Origin: Candidatus Obscuribacter sp.
Lineage (GTDB): Bacteria; Cyanobacteriota; Vampirovibrionia; Obscuribacterales; Obscuribacteraceae
Length of the DNA: 64,000 nucleotides
Assembly (NCBI GenBank): GCA_016718315.1
Contig: JADKDV010000004.1
Location: 434,001-498,000, forward strand
Direction of reading: 5' to 3'
This document shows positions 8,981 to 17,800 of the stretch, one piece after another. Each line of letters opens with the position of its first letter. The first letter of the stretch is position 1. A program made the translations under genes and the position numbers. The notes under the pieces were generated by a model. The model was not told where the DNA came from, ran no database searches, and saw only the letters and a program-made list of their open reading frames with translations.

Positions 8981-9886
8981 TTGCCTGCCAGTACCGCCTG
9001 TAAAATCAGATCAATGACCCGAGCTGAGCTAGACATAGCAGTTAAGTGGGCCGCTGCCGAAGGGTGGAATCCCGGTAAGGCTGATGCAGAAGCATTTTGG
9101 CAGGCCGACCCAGATGGCTATTTTGTTTTGGAGCTGGAAGGCGAAATGATTGGCTCAGGATCGGCTGTAAGCTATGACGGTCAATATGGCTTTATGGGAT
9201 TTTTTATAGTCAAACCTGAGCACCGCGGTAAAGGCATGGGTGGCAAACTCTGGCTTGCTATGCGCGATACACTCAGGCAGCGTTTAGAGCCTGATACTGC
9301 TATTGGTATCGATGGTGTTTTTGCCATGCAGGATGCTTATGGGCGGACTGGCTTTGTCTTTAGCCATCGCAACCTGCGCATGGAGGGCATAGCCAGTAAG
9401 CTTGCGTTTGATGGCGAGAGTTTTGGTCCATTGTATAAAGCTGGTGGCGCCGCGGTGTCTGCCGCTGAGCATACTGCAGACGCCCTGGCGGAATTGATTG
9501 AGGCGGATAAGCAGTGGTTTGGCTGTAGTCGTCCGCGCTTTTTAGCTAAATGGCTGGATCCGGCAGTGAGCCGCACCATTGTTTATCGTAAGGATGGCAA
9601 AATCGCTGGCTATGGTACGGTCAGGCAATGTCTCAAAGGCTATAAAATTGGTCCGCTCTTTGCGCCTGATGCTGCTGTCGCGGAGGATCTTTATCGAGCA
9701 CTTACAGCACCACTAGCCGGAGAAGTGATTTATCTGGATGTGCCTGATGTAAATACTGCTGCCATGGAACTGGCCAGTCGACATGGGCTAAAAGAGAGTT
9801 TTGGTTGTGCTCGTATGTATATTGGTACACCACCGGCGGTGAACATCAACCAGGTCTTTGGTATTACTACCTTTGAGCTGGGTTGA
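8981..9886 (+). CDS. GNAT acetyltransferase with second C-terminal GNAT-like domain
   Basis: Of two close TTG codons, 8981 has GAGG at an ideal 8-base spacing, whereas 8975 has only 2. The N-terminal half is a GNAT fold: EMIGSGSAVSYDGQYGFMGFF (strands 2-4) and the acetyl-CoA loop VKPEHRGKGMGGKLW. The second half matches the extra acetyltransferase-like domain common in this subgroup (KIAGYGTVRQ, IGPLFAPDA), and the end MELASRHGLKESFGCARMY is typical of that subgroup. Enzymes of this kind acetylate small amines or protein termini; the substrate here is unknown. It probably belongs to the same transcript as the membrane protein upstream. Confidence 0.8.
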   Translation: MPASTACKIRSMTRAELDIAVKWAAAEGWNPGKADAEAFWQADPDGYFVLELEGEMIGSGSAVSYDGQYGFMGFFIVKPEHRGKGMGGKLWLAMRDTLRQRLEPDTAIGIDGVFAMQDAYGRTGFVFSHRNLRMEGIASKLAFDGESFGPLYKAGGAAVSAAEHTADALAELIEADKQWFGCSRPRFLAKWLDPAVSRTIVYRKDGKIAGYGTVRQCLKGYKIGPLFAPDAAVAEDLYRALTAPLAGEVIYLDVPDVNTAAMELASRHGLKESFGCARMYIGTPPAVNINQVFGITTFELG

Positions 9887-9894
9887 GAGCCGCT

Positions 9895-10137
9895 CTAAGG
9901 CGCATTAAAATCGCTTGAGTGCAGTACCTGCCCTGTGGATGCTATTTTGTACTCACCCTTGGATAGTCTCACCACAGGCTCGCCTGTCAGTGTTTTGATG
10001 ATAGCGCTGCCAGTTATTGTGGCGCCTGCGTTGTCCGGATTGCTGATATTGGCTTTTTCTACATACTGGTGCAGGACCATTTTGTTGCCTTCATTGTCCA
10101 TTGCTATAAACGATCCGGCATGAGCTTGATATGACAT
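9895..10137 (-). CDS. small protein, unknown
   Basis: An 80-residue polar protein with a good ribosome-binding site (GGGAG 9 bases before the ATG). The sequence alternates hydrophobic and polar residues (GSAIIKTLTGEPVVRLSKGEYKIA), suggesting a small beta-sheet protein. There is no signal peptide or membrane helix. It is convergent with the GNAT gene, the stop codons being separated by only 8 bases. I do not recognise a family. Confidence 0.55.
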   Translation of the reverse strand: MSYQAHAGSFIAMDNEGNKMVLHQYVEKANISNPDNAGATITGSAIIKTLTGEPVVRLSKGEYKIASTGQVLHSSDFNAP

Positions 10138-10298
10138 GATAAGCGACTCCCTTTAATTACCCCCTTGTCTGGTAGCTCTCTAATACCAAAACATGTAGCC
10201 ATTGTGTGACAGCTTGAGGGCTCAAAAGTTCCCAGTGGCGCACTTTTGACTTTTTGTTGTAGAGTTGTGGTGACATGTTTTATTGATGAGTTCTAGCC

Positions 10299-10991
10299 TT
10301 GATTTATATTGAGCCACTTGGTACACCATCTATTTTGCCCGCCATAATGGTGGGATATGAGCTTAAGGGGCAGGCGCCTGGGCCTATCAATATGATCCCA
10401 GATCTGCCGGATTGGTTAGTTACACTTGATCTACAAGCGGGTGGCTATGCTGTGCAGCAATTAAAGGTTGCGGGTGTGGTTTTGCGTTTAGCATCAAACA
10501 TTGATAAAGGCACGGCCGAGTTTAGTAAGTTGATTGCTGGCTTTGATGCGATGGCGGAAGCGCCAAATATGGTGGTACTTAGCGAGCATTATCCTGTACT
10601 ACACAAGCTTTGTCTTACTACCGGACAACCTTACGATAGTGCCCAGCTAATAGCTTTGCATGATTTAATCACTCAGTCCTTGACTGTGCCCAAGCTGGAG
10701 AGCGGCGTGGAGGCGTTTGTGCGCTTTGTCGACTGCGATCCGCTCGCCTATTTTGCTGGTTTTAGTGCCCTATCTTTTGAGCTTGCCTCGCAATATTACA
10801 TCAACCATCCTGGTTGTCTGCCCTCCAATTATGCCAGGCATGCCGATGTTGGAGAGCTGGAAGTTACTAGTGATGTTATTTTTAGTGCAGCTATCATTGA
10901 ACAGCTCAAATCGTTCGCCCAGAGATTTTTGATGTCTGAGCGGGCAGCCTCGTCGCCTCGGTGTTTTTTGTTATGGCAAAATAGCGACTGA
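10299..10991 (+). CDS. hypothetical protein, 230 aa
   Basis: Starts with TTG (GATGAG 9 bases upstream); the next in-frame ATG is 16 codons further on and is an alternative. It is a mixed, probably soluble protein without signal peptide or membrane helix. Features include an N-terminal LPAIMVGYELKG, a central VEAFVRFVDCDPLAYFAGF and a cysteine-containing C-terminal tail. I do not recognise it. It is convergent with the hydrolase gene; the stops are 5 bases apart with no obvious terminator between them. Confidence 0.6.
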   Translation: MIYIEPLGTPSILPAIMVGYELKGQAPGPINMIPDLPDWLVTLDLQAGGYAVQQLKVAGVVLRLASNIDKGTAEFSKLIAGFDAMAEAPNMVVLSEHYPVLHKLCLTTGQPYDSAQLIALHDLITQSLTVPKLESGVEAFVRFVDCDPLAYFAGFSALSFELASQYYINHPGCLPSNYARHADVGELEVTSDVIFSAAIIEQLKSFAQRFLMSERAASSPRCFLLWQNSD

Positions 10992-10996
10992 TTGAT

Positions 10997-12007
10997 CTAG
11001 TTAAGTGATTTGATCCAGTTGGCGATATCATCTATCACCATTTTGTCCACATGGGCTGGTTTTGTCATGTATTCTGCGGGCGTGGCCATGCCCTGGCCAG
11101 TGGCAAAAATGTGATTGAGATTGGGGTAAAGTTTAAAGGTAAAACGCGATACATGATCTGAGCTGTGGTTGCTTTGCCCCAGGGTGAGCCAGCGGCTATA
11201 GTCACCATCTACGGTGACTTGATAATCGCGACCTCCTTGTAAGATTAGCATCGGCTGAGATGTCTTTTGCGTCACTGCTACTGGATCGTAGCCGCGCAGG
11301 TCTAACCAATATTTGCCTGGTACATTGAGCGGCAGTTGGTCTAGTGGTGTATCAGGGCTGAGATCTTTTGACTTAACGGTTTTGACCTTTTCTTTGACTT
11401 CGGCCAGTAACTTGTCTCCCTCGCTTGTATGTGGAGACAGTTTGAGGATGTATTCGGTTTGCTCTACTAAAAGATCTTCCAGTGGTCTAGTGGAGCCAGC
11501 CATAACAATGCCGCCTTTGATAGCGGGGGCTTGCTCAGCTATGCGCGGCAGGAGCATACCACCCAGGCTCAAGCCCAACACAAAGACACGACTGGCGTCT
11601 ATTTTGGTATTGCTTTGCGCGAGCTTAACAGCTGCCAGGGCATCATCGATTGACTCCTCCTGCACTGTCAAAGCATTGACATCGAGGGTGGTGCCATATT
11701 GTTTGGTGCGTTTGTCATAGCGCAGTACGGCAATGCCTTGTGCTGCCAGTCCCTGAGCTAGATCTTTAAACGGTTTGCTAAAGCCAATCGTTTGATCTCG
11801 GTCACCCGGACCTGAGCCGTGTACCAATATTAAGGCTGGATAGGGGGCAGCGGTTTTGGGCAAAGTCCAGAGCCCATCAAGACTGTAAGGTCCGCATACT
11901 ACTTTTGTCGCTACTTCTTCAAAGGGATCTGACGGTTTGACTGGAGCGGACTTTGCTGCGACAGCAGCCGACCTTGTCAGTGTGGGGCACAATAAAAAAG
12001 CCGCCAA
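10997..12007 (-). CDS. alpha/beta hydrolase, C-terminal part of a frameshifted DUF3887-hydrolase protein
   Basis: An alpha/beta-hydrolase domain with the expected order of motifs: strand and oxyanion loop LILVHGSGPGDRDQT, then VLRYDKRTKQYG, the nucleophile elbow VLGLSLGGM (serine near residue 147 of this frame), the acid region LILQGGRDYQVT, and the histidine in LYPNLNHIFATG. In the known family this domain follows a DUF3887 domain in one exported polypeptide of about 430-480 residues. Here DUF3887 is encoded just upstream in another frame. Removing one base from an A6 run at 11994-11999 (plus strand) joins them into a 439-codon protein. The TTG that opens this frame has no ribosome-binding site, which supports a broken gene rather than two genes. 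The likely activity is ester or peptide-ester hydrolysis. Confidence 0.8.
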   Translation of the reverse strand: MAAFLLCPTLTRSAAVAAKSAPVKPSDPFEEVATKVVCGPYSLDGLWTLPKTAAPYPALILVHGSGPGDRDQTIGFSKPFKDLAQGLAAQGIAVLRYDKRTKQYGTTLDVNALTVQEESIDDALAAVKLAQSNTKIDASRVFVLGLSLGGMLLPRIAEQAPAIKGGIVMAGSTRPLEDLLVEQTEYILKLSPHTSEGDKLLAEVKEKVKTVKSKDLSPDTPLDQLPLNVPGKYWLDLRGYDPVAVTQKTSQPMLILQGGRDYQVTVDGDYSRWLTLGQSNHSSDHVSRFTFKLYPNLNHIFATGQGMATPAEYMTKPAHVDKMVIDDIANWIKSLN

Positions 12008-12317
12008 TTTTGCCTGCTGAGTTGACTACGACCTTAAAATCAAGTGTTTGTGCGCCAAAAGTTGCTGGCACAAAAAATATTTTAAATGGACCAAAGGGCT
12101 CGTTGCGCATAGTGCCAAATGCTTTAAATGGACCGTGATTAGTTACCAGCGCTTGCCACAGATCAGATAGCTGTTGCTCGGGCATGGCTTTTGTCATCAG
12201 TGCATCAAACGATTTTGTAGCCAGAGCAAATTTGCCCTGTGCCATTTGCTGAGCAAATTGCATGGCTACTTTGTCTGTTGGCGACGGACCGGCTGGCAGG
12301 GCAAATGATGGTGACAT
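11919..12317 (-). CDS. DUF3887 domain, N-terminal part of the same frameshifted protein
   Basis: A 132-residue frame whose first ~115 residues match a DUF3887 domain (helical AMQFAQQMAQGKFALATKSF, then strands ending GKIGGFFIVPHTD). The remainder (CCRSKVRSS and onward) is out-of-frame reading of the hydrolase gene. The ATG is 2 bases from the stop of the calpain-like gene, so the genes are translationally coupled. No signal peptide is encoded here, although family members usually carry one. The shift occurs at or near GGCTTTTTTATT (minus strand). DUF3887 is thought to be an accessory fold related to NTF2-like domains. Confidence 0.65.
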   Translation of the reverse strand: MSPSFALPAGPSPTDKVAMQFAQQMAQGKFALATKSFDALMTKAMPEQQLSDLWQALVTNHGPFKAFGTMRNEPFGPFKIFFVPATFGAQTLDFKVVVNSAGKIGGFFIVPHTDKVGCCRSKVRSSQTVRSL

Positions 12318-12319
12318 AT

Positions 12320-13594
12320 TTATATAAAAGAGCGGCAGACTGAGCCAAAGGCATCTTTAAACAGTTCGAGATTCATTTTAAAAACTCCATCAGTAAGTTG
12401 TTCAAATTTGAGGTGATGCGGATCATCCGGCATCGAAAAAGTTTCTGATTCTCGACCATGGGGGTTGCGGATTATTACCATGTTGCGCGCCGAATCAAAG
12501 CCGATGATTGTGTAAGCGTGATTTTCGATTATAGGTGCCCATACTCGACCGTTGCGACCAGAAGTACCGCAAGTAATTGGATTTTTTGAGACTACAGCGC
12601 CACAAATAAAGGAAGAAATTTCTTGCGTAGATGCCTGGTTGGGTATTAGCATGTCAGCGCGACAGCCGGTCATACAACTCAGTCCTACCTGGAGTCTGTG
12701 CATATCGCCATCAGGACCCGATGCACCAATGTTATGGGGGAATTTTAAACGCTCGGCATAATCAAGTAGCGATGCCCATTTGGCTTTGCAGTCAACGCCT
12801 GAGTCATCCAACCTCTCCTCGGTGATTTGGTACTCTCTGCCGTCTCCTGGAAATCTCACCATATAGCTTTCGCCCTCGCCATATGTGATCATCTTTGCCA
12901 GCATCTTTTGTCCTCTGGGCAGTTGTGCCAAAGCTGACATAGCCGCCTCAAACCAGCAATTTGGGGCATTTGTCTGATCTATGCCATTGGCGCCTTCTCT
13001 GGCGATTTCTTCTGGTGTAAAGACAAACTCGCCTTTGTGATGCGGGCGGGCAAAGAGATTGAGTTTGGCTGTCGTTGCTCCCTCGCTGCCCGTGCTAGAT
13101 TGCTTGGGGGTGCGCATAATAACATTGCTGCCAGCTGGTGATAGGCGACTACCGGCAGCGCTCGCCACTGACTGTACAGCTGCACCGGAGGACGGTGCTC
13201 CTGCTGAGGCTGTGCTGACTGCACTGGCGGCAGCGCCAGCCACCACTGTGGCATCTTTAGCGGCTGTACTCTTGCCAAAGTAGATCATGGCTGATTTTGC
13301 AAGTCCCGCTTCCTGGGAGCTGGGAAAGGCAGCAATGACATAATCAAATAATTGTTTGGCGCGTAAATTGCGGCGCGCAGCTAAGTTGGCGAGGGCAGCA
13401 TAGTAATAAGTGCGGGCATCGGTTTTGCCGCTGGTTAAAAGGCGCTCAAAGGCCTCGGCTGCTTGAGGGTATTGCTTGTCAGTGTAGAGTTTGACGGCGC
13501 CTGCTGCGTCTTGAGCAAGAGCCGGACCAATGGCTACAGCGAGAGCTGGCAGTAAAAAACAGCCCAGGATCTTTGTTTTTGGTAAATTTGGCAT
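12320..13594 (-). CDS. secreted calpain-like (C2) cysteine protease with N-terminal TPRs
   Basis: A signal peptide (GCFLLPALAVAIGPALA) is followed by a TPR-like region (YTDKQYPQAAEAFERLL, residues ~35-105) and an Ala/Ser-rich linker to ~165. The C-terminal half is a calpain-type papain fold: NAPNCWFEAAMSALA (Cys213), ENHAYTIIGFD (His359) and VIIRNPHG (Asn377). These match the calpain Cys-His-Asn triad blocks DCWFLA, GHAY and RNPWG. The Gly-Asp before Cys in classical calpains is replaced by Pro-Asn. No calcium-binding C2 or EF-hand domain is present. As an exported enzyme it probably processes or degrades extracellular proteins. The next gene begins 2 bases after its stop, so protease and DUF3887-hydrolase are likely made together. 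Confidence 0.82.
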   Translation of the reverse strand: MPNLPKTKILGCFLLPALAVAIGPALAQDAAGAVKLYTDKQYPQAAEAFERLLTSGKTDARTYYYAALANLAARRNLRAKQLFDYVIAAFPSSQEAGLAKSAMIYFGKSTAAKDATVVAGAAASAVSTASAGAPSSGAAVQSVASAAGSRLSPAGSNVIMRTPKQSSTGSEGATTAKLNLFARPHHKGEFVFTPEEIAREGANGIDQTNAPNCWFEAAMSALAQLPRGQKMLAKMITYGEGESYMVRFPGDGREYQITEERLDDSGVDCKAKWASLLDYAERLKFPHNIGASGPDGDMHRLQVGLSCMTGCRADMLIPNQASTQEISSFICGAVVSKNPITCGTSGRNGRVWAPIIENHAYTIIGFDSARNMVIIRNPHGRESETFSMPDDPHHLKFEQLTDGVFKMNLELFKDAFGSVCRSFI

Positions 13595-13739
13595 CTAGAG
13601 ACCTTGCAGTTATCTTCAGACTATTTTGACATGAATAATTTAACTGAACTGATTTGCGCCTCAATCTGCAACCACTATTGTCAAGCATGAATTCCTGAGA
13701 TGATTCCAGCTGCCACTGCTGTATTTGAGGAATCTGTCA

Positions 13740-14801
13740 TTGAAAGAATTGAGCTTTAACCACGGTCGGTTGGCTTTTTCGACTGAAAGTCTTGAAATGG
13801 AGCCCAGCTTGCCTGACTTTGTCGAGCTGCGCATCCGCTATTTTTATCTCAATGAGGCCGGCTTGATTGAGTCTGGGTTTAGCGATTTTGAACATTTTGC
13901 TCAGGCCAGGCAGCAGCATAAGTTTGTCTGGTTGCACCTGTCGGGCTCGCTTGGTGATGAGTTTTGGAAGCATCTGAGAGAGTTTTTGAGTCTCACAGAC
14001 GAGCAGCTCAAATGTATCCGCAGTCCGCACCGCCGCTCATTTTTTGAAGATTATTACAATGGCATGTTCTGGACAATGCTGAGACCCTCGGTCAACGATA
14101 ATGTCGACGCTCTGGAGACTGTCAATTTTTTTATGGCAGACAAAGTCCTGATTACGCGCCAGTTTAGCCATGATAATGCCTTTACCATGGTCAGTCATCG
14201 TTTAATGGAAAAAGCCGAGCATTTTAGTCATGCTGGTGTCGATACTCTGGCGTCTGTACTGATTGAGGATGTGATTAATAGCTATGTGGAGCTACTCAAA
14301 TATGGTGGCACCAAACTGGAAGAAATCCAGAATAAAATCATCAAACGCCCCGGCAAATCCGAACTACAACTGATTAACCGGGCCCAGCAGACTATTTGGA
14401 TTTTTCTCAATAATATCTGGCCGGTTGAGACCGTTTTGCAGGCTTTTCAAAAGTCGACCAATCCGCTTTTGACACCCGAGGGTAAGCATCAACTGTCCTT
14501 CAGGCAAGATGAAGCTGCTGCCGTAATCAGGCTCTTTGAGACTTACCGGGCGATGTCTTACAACCTGATGGATGTGTATGTTTCTGGTCTGAGTTTGCGG
14601 ACCAATGAGACCACCACTGTACTGACGATGATTGCCACATTATTTTTGCCGCCAACACTGATTGCTGGTATCTATGGCATGAATTTTAATATCCCCGAAG
14701 TGCACGCTGCTTTTGGCTACTATGTCTGTCTCTTTTCGATGTTCTTAGTCTCTGGCAGTCTACTCTGGTGGCTCAAAAGCAGAGGCTTTATCGACCTTTG
14801 A
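13740..14801 (+). CDS. CorA-family divalent cation transporter
   Basis: A CorA/ZntB-type channel: a long cytosolic alpha/beta and helical domain, then two C-terminal membrane helices, the first followed by the selectivity motif YGMNF (in LIAGIYGMNFNIPE), ending in the short basic tail WWLKSRGFIDL. The TTG at 13740 is chosen because GAGG stands 9 bases before it; an earlier in-frame TTG at 13725 overlaps that site. CorA proteins form pentamers that admit Mg2+, Co2+ or Ni2+; the GMN motif alone does not tell which. Length (about 353 residues) is normal. It is divergent from the calpain-like operon. Confidence 0.88.
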   Translation: MKELSFNHGRLAFSTESLEMEPSLPDFVELRIRYFYLNEAGLIESGFSDFEHFAQARQQHKFVWLHLSGSLGDEFWKHLREFLSLTDEQLKCIRSPHRRSFFEDYYNGMFWTMLRPSVNDNVDALETVNFFMADKVLITRQFSHDNAFTMVSHRLMEKAEHFSHAGVDTLASVLIEDVINSYVELLKYGGTKLEEIQNKIIKRPGKSELQLINRAQQTIWIFLNNIWPVETVLQAFQKSTNPLLTPEGKHQLSFRQDEAAAVIRLFETYRAMSYNLMDVYVSGLSLRTNETTTVLTMIATLFLPPTLIAGIYGMNFNIPEVHAAFGYYVCLFSMFLVSGSLLWWLKSRGFIDL

Positions 14802-14862
14802 TGCTCTTACACAATTGCCCGTATTGAGTCAATGCTGCTGTTCTAGCAAATTTGTACGCTAT

Positions 14863-14880
14863 ATCACTCCTTTGAGTGAT
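14863..14880 (+). terminator. short perfect hairpin after corA-like gene
   Basis: ATCACTC-CTTT-GAGTGAT forms a perfect 7-bp stem with a 4-base loop, ending 2 bases before the GTG at 14883. There is no T run after it. It could end the CorA transcript weakly, or mask the ribosome-binding region if the kinase gene starts at that GTG. Confidence 0.4.
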
Positions 14881-14882
14881 GT

Positions 14883-17800
14883 GTGAAATATTTGGCGGGC
14901 GGCATAATATTTTGTATGGAGCAGGCTGCAGTTAATAGTCAACATAACGCCCGTAAGTTTGCCAACTTTACGCAAGTTGAACTGCTCCATATCGGGCAGC
15001 GTTACCATATTTACAGGGCTTTTGATGCTGGGCAAAGGGCGGTTTTAATCAAGACCCCGGCTGCTGATGTACCGAGTCGGCGCGATGTCATGACTTTGCG
15101 CAAAATCTATGACCTACTGGCTCACCGCCAGGTGCCCGGTATGCTCGTGCCCCTTGGCTTTGAGCTGGATGGGCAATCGGCTGTTTTGATTTTAAAACCG
15201 GCTGGAGATATTTGTCTAGCCGAACTCGCCTTAGCCGGTCCGCTGGGCAAGGATCGCTTTTTAAAGCTGGCCATCAAACTAGCCAGCGCGCTTGCAGCCA
15301 TACACGATCAAAAAATCATTCACGGTCAGGTTTGGCCGCAAAACATCATGTTGGATAGCGATGAGGCTGTCACTTTGATTGACTTTGGTCGCGCCACATT
15401 GCTGGATGCTAGCGAGCGTTTGCAGATTGATGCTGTACGTCCGATGCGTCTGGATGGACCACTACTCTATCTAGCGCCAGAGCAGACCGGTCGGATGAAT
15501 ACACCGGTGGATCAGCGCACCGATCTCTACAGCCTGGGAGCGGTATTTTATGAGCTTTTGACCGGCGTGCCACCCTTTAATATGACCGATCCTCTGGAGC
15601 TGGTGCATGCTCATCTGAGCAAGGCGCCAGTGGCTCCGCATAAAGTTAAAGGGACAGTGCCACTGGTGCTCTCCAATCTGGTCATGAAACTGCTCAATAA
15701 ATCGCCGGAGGAGCGCTATCAGAGTGCTACTGGATTGATTTATGATCTGGTCCATATAGACGAGCACCCTTTGCCAGAATTTGATAACTTTGTCCTGGGC
15801 AGTCGTGACCGCGCTCGTACTCTTGGCTCTCCCGCCAGGCTATATGGACGCGAACAAGAGATTGCCCGTCTGGCTCAGTCCTTTGAGACTATGGTGGAGA
15901 CTGGCGAAGCACAGTTGGTGCTGGTCAGTGGTTATTCTGGCGTGGGTAAGACCTCCCTAGTGCGCCATTTGTATGAGCCTCTAGCCAGGCAAAGTGGTTT
16001 TTGTCTGATGGGCAAATTTGACCAGTTACGCCGAGATATACCGTTTAGCACTTTTACCACTGCCTTTGAAGAACTAATTCAATATCTGCTTACCGAAGGC
16101 GACGAACAAATCGGCTACTGGCGCCATAAGCTGCGCTCTGAGCTGGGACCAGCGGCCAGTATCTTGTCTCGGTTTTTGCCGCATATTGAGCTTTTGGTCG
16201 GTGAGCAAGAGCGCACCACAGATCTGGCTCCCGCCGAAGAACAGAGGCGCTTCAAGACTATCTTTAGACAATTTGTCCAGGTCTTTGCTCAAAAGGAGCA
16301 TCCGCTGGTATTGTTTTTGGATGATTTACAGTGGGCAGATGCTGATAGTCTGGAGCTGATTAAGACACTTTTGGCTGAGCCGCGCGGACTTAATTTGCTA
16401 TTGGTTGGCTCTTATCGCAACAACGAAGTCGATGCCAATCATCTTTTGATACAGACTCTGACCGGTCTAAAAGCCCTGGATATCGTCCATATCACTCTTG
16501 AGCCACTTAACGTTTTTGATCTGAGTGCTTTGATTGCTGATTTATTGCATTGTCCGGCTTCTGAGTCCGAGCCTCTCAGTGAGCTGATTCACCGCCGTAC
16601 TGGTGGTAATCCGTTTTTTGCGATTCAGTTTTTGAAGATGCTCAACCAGGAAAACCTACTCACTTATGACGCCCTGGCCGGTTGTTGGCAGTGGGATCTA
16701 GTCAAGCTTGAGGGGCTGGAATACACCGACAATATTGTCGATTTATTAATCGCTCGTTTGCGCAAATTGCCCGATGATGCCCGCCGGTTGATGCAAGTAG
16801 CAGCCTGTCTGGGCAATAGTTGTGAGCTTGATGTTTTGAATTTAGTGGCACCATTTGACGGCTCTCAGTTTGAACGCGCTCTTGCTCAGTGTCTGGATGC
16901 TGGTTTGTTGCTCAATCGCAATAGCTCTTATCGTTTTTTGCATGACCGTGTGCAGCAAGCCTCTTATGCCCTCAGCCCTCCCGACCAGAGAGCGCGGGAG
17001 CATTTGCGCCTCGGTCGCCTGTTGGTGGAGCATCTCGGTGTTGACATTGCCGGTGAGCGCGTGTTTGAGGTAATAAGTCAGTACAATGCCGGTCAGAGTC
17101 TCATTGTCGACGACAACGAAAAACTATTATTGGCGAAATTGAATTTGCAAGCCGGTAGTAAGGCCCGGCGTAATTATGCTTTTACTTCGGCGATGCAGTT
17201 TTTGACGGCGGGTATCACTATCCTCGATGCCAATTTGTCCACTGCAGCGCATCAATTGTACTTTGGACTTAAGTATGCGCTGGCCGAATGCTATTACTGT
17301 GTGGCTGATTTTGCTCAATCAAATGAGCAGGCTCTGGGGCTCTTTGCTATCGCTACAAACGATCTCCAAAAAGCCAATATACATCGTCTCCTGGCTGAGA
17401 TTAATACAGCTCGCTTTGAATACGCTCAATCAATACAGCATGGTCTCGATGGCCTGGCTTTGCTCGGTGTCGCATTACCAGCCAGACCAGATCACCATTA
17501 TCTGGAGTCGCTCATTGACGATATCTGGAGCAAGTTAGGTAGTCGCAAAATTGCCGATCTTATCGATTTACCGATTATGACTGACGCTACGATTTGCACT
17601 GCTATAGAGCTTTTGCAGACAATTTATGGCTCCAGTATGATGATCGATCGTAATTTGTTTTTTAGTAGTGGTGCCAAGATTGTCCAGCTCAGTATCGAGC
17701 ACGGTAACTGTGATGGCTCTGTGGTCGGTTACTCTCAGTTTGGCTCGTTTTTGCCCAGATTGTTTGGTAAATATAAGGAGGCCAGTGAGTTTGACCTGCT

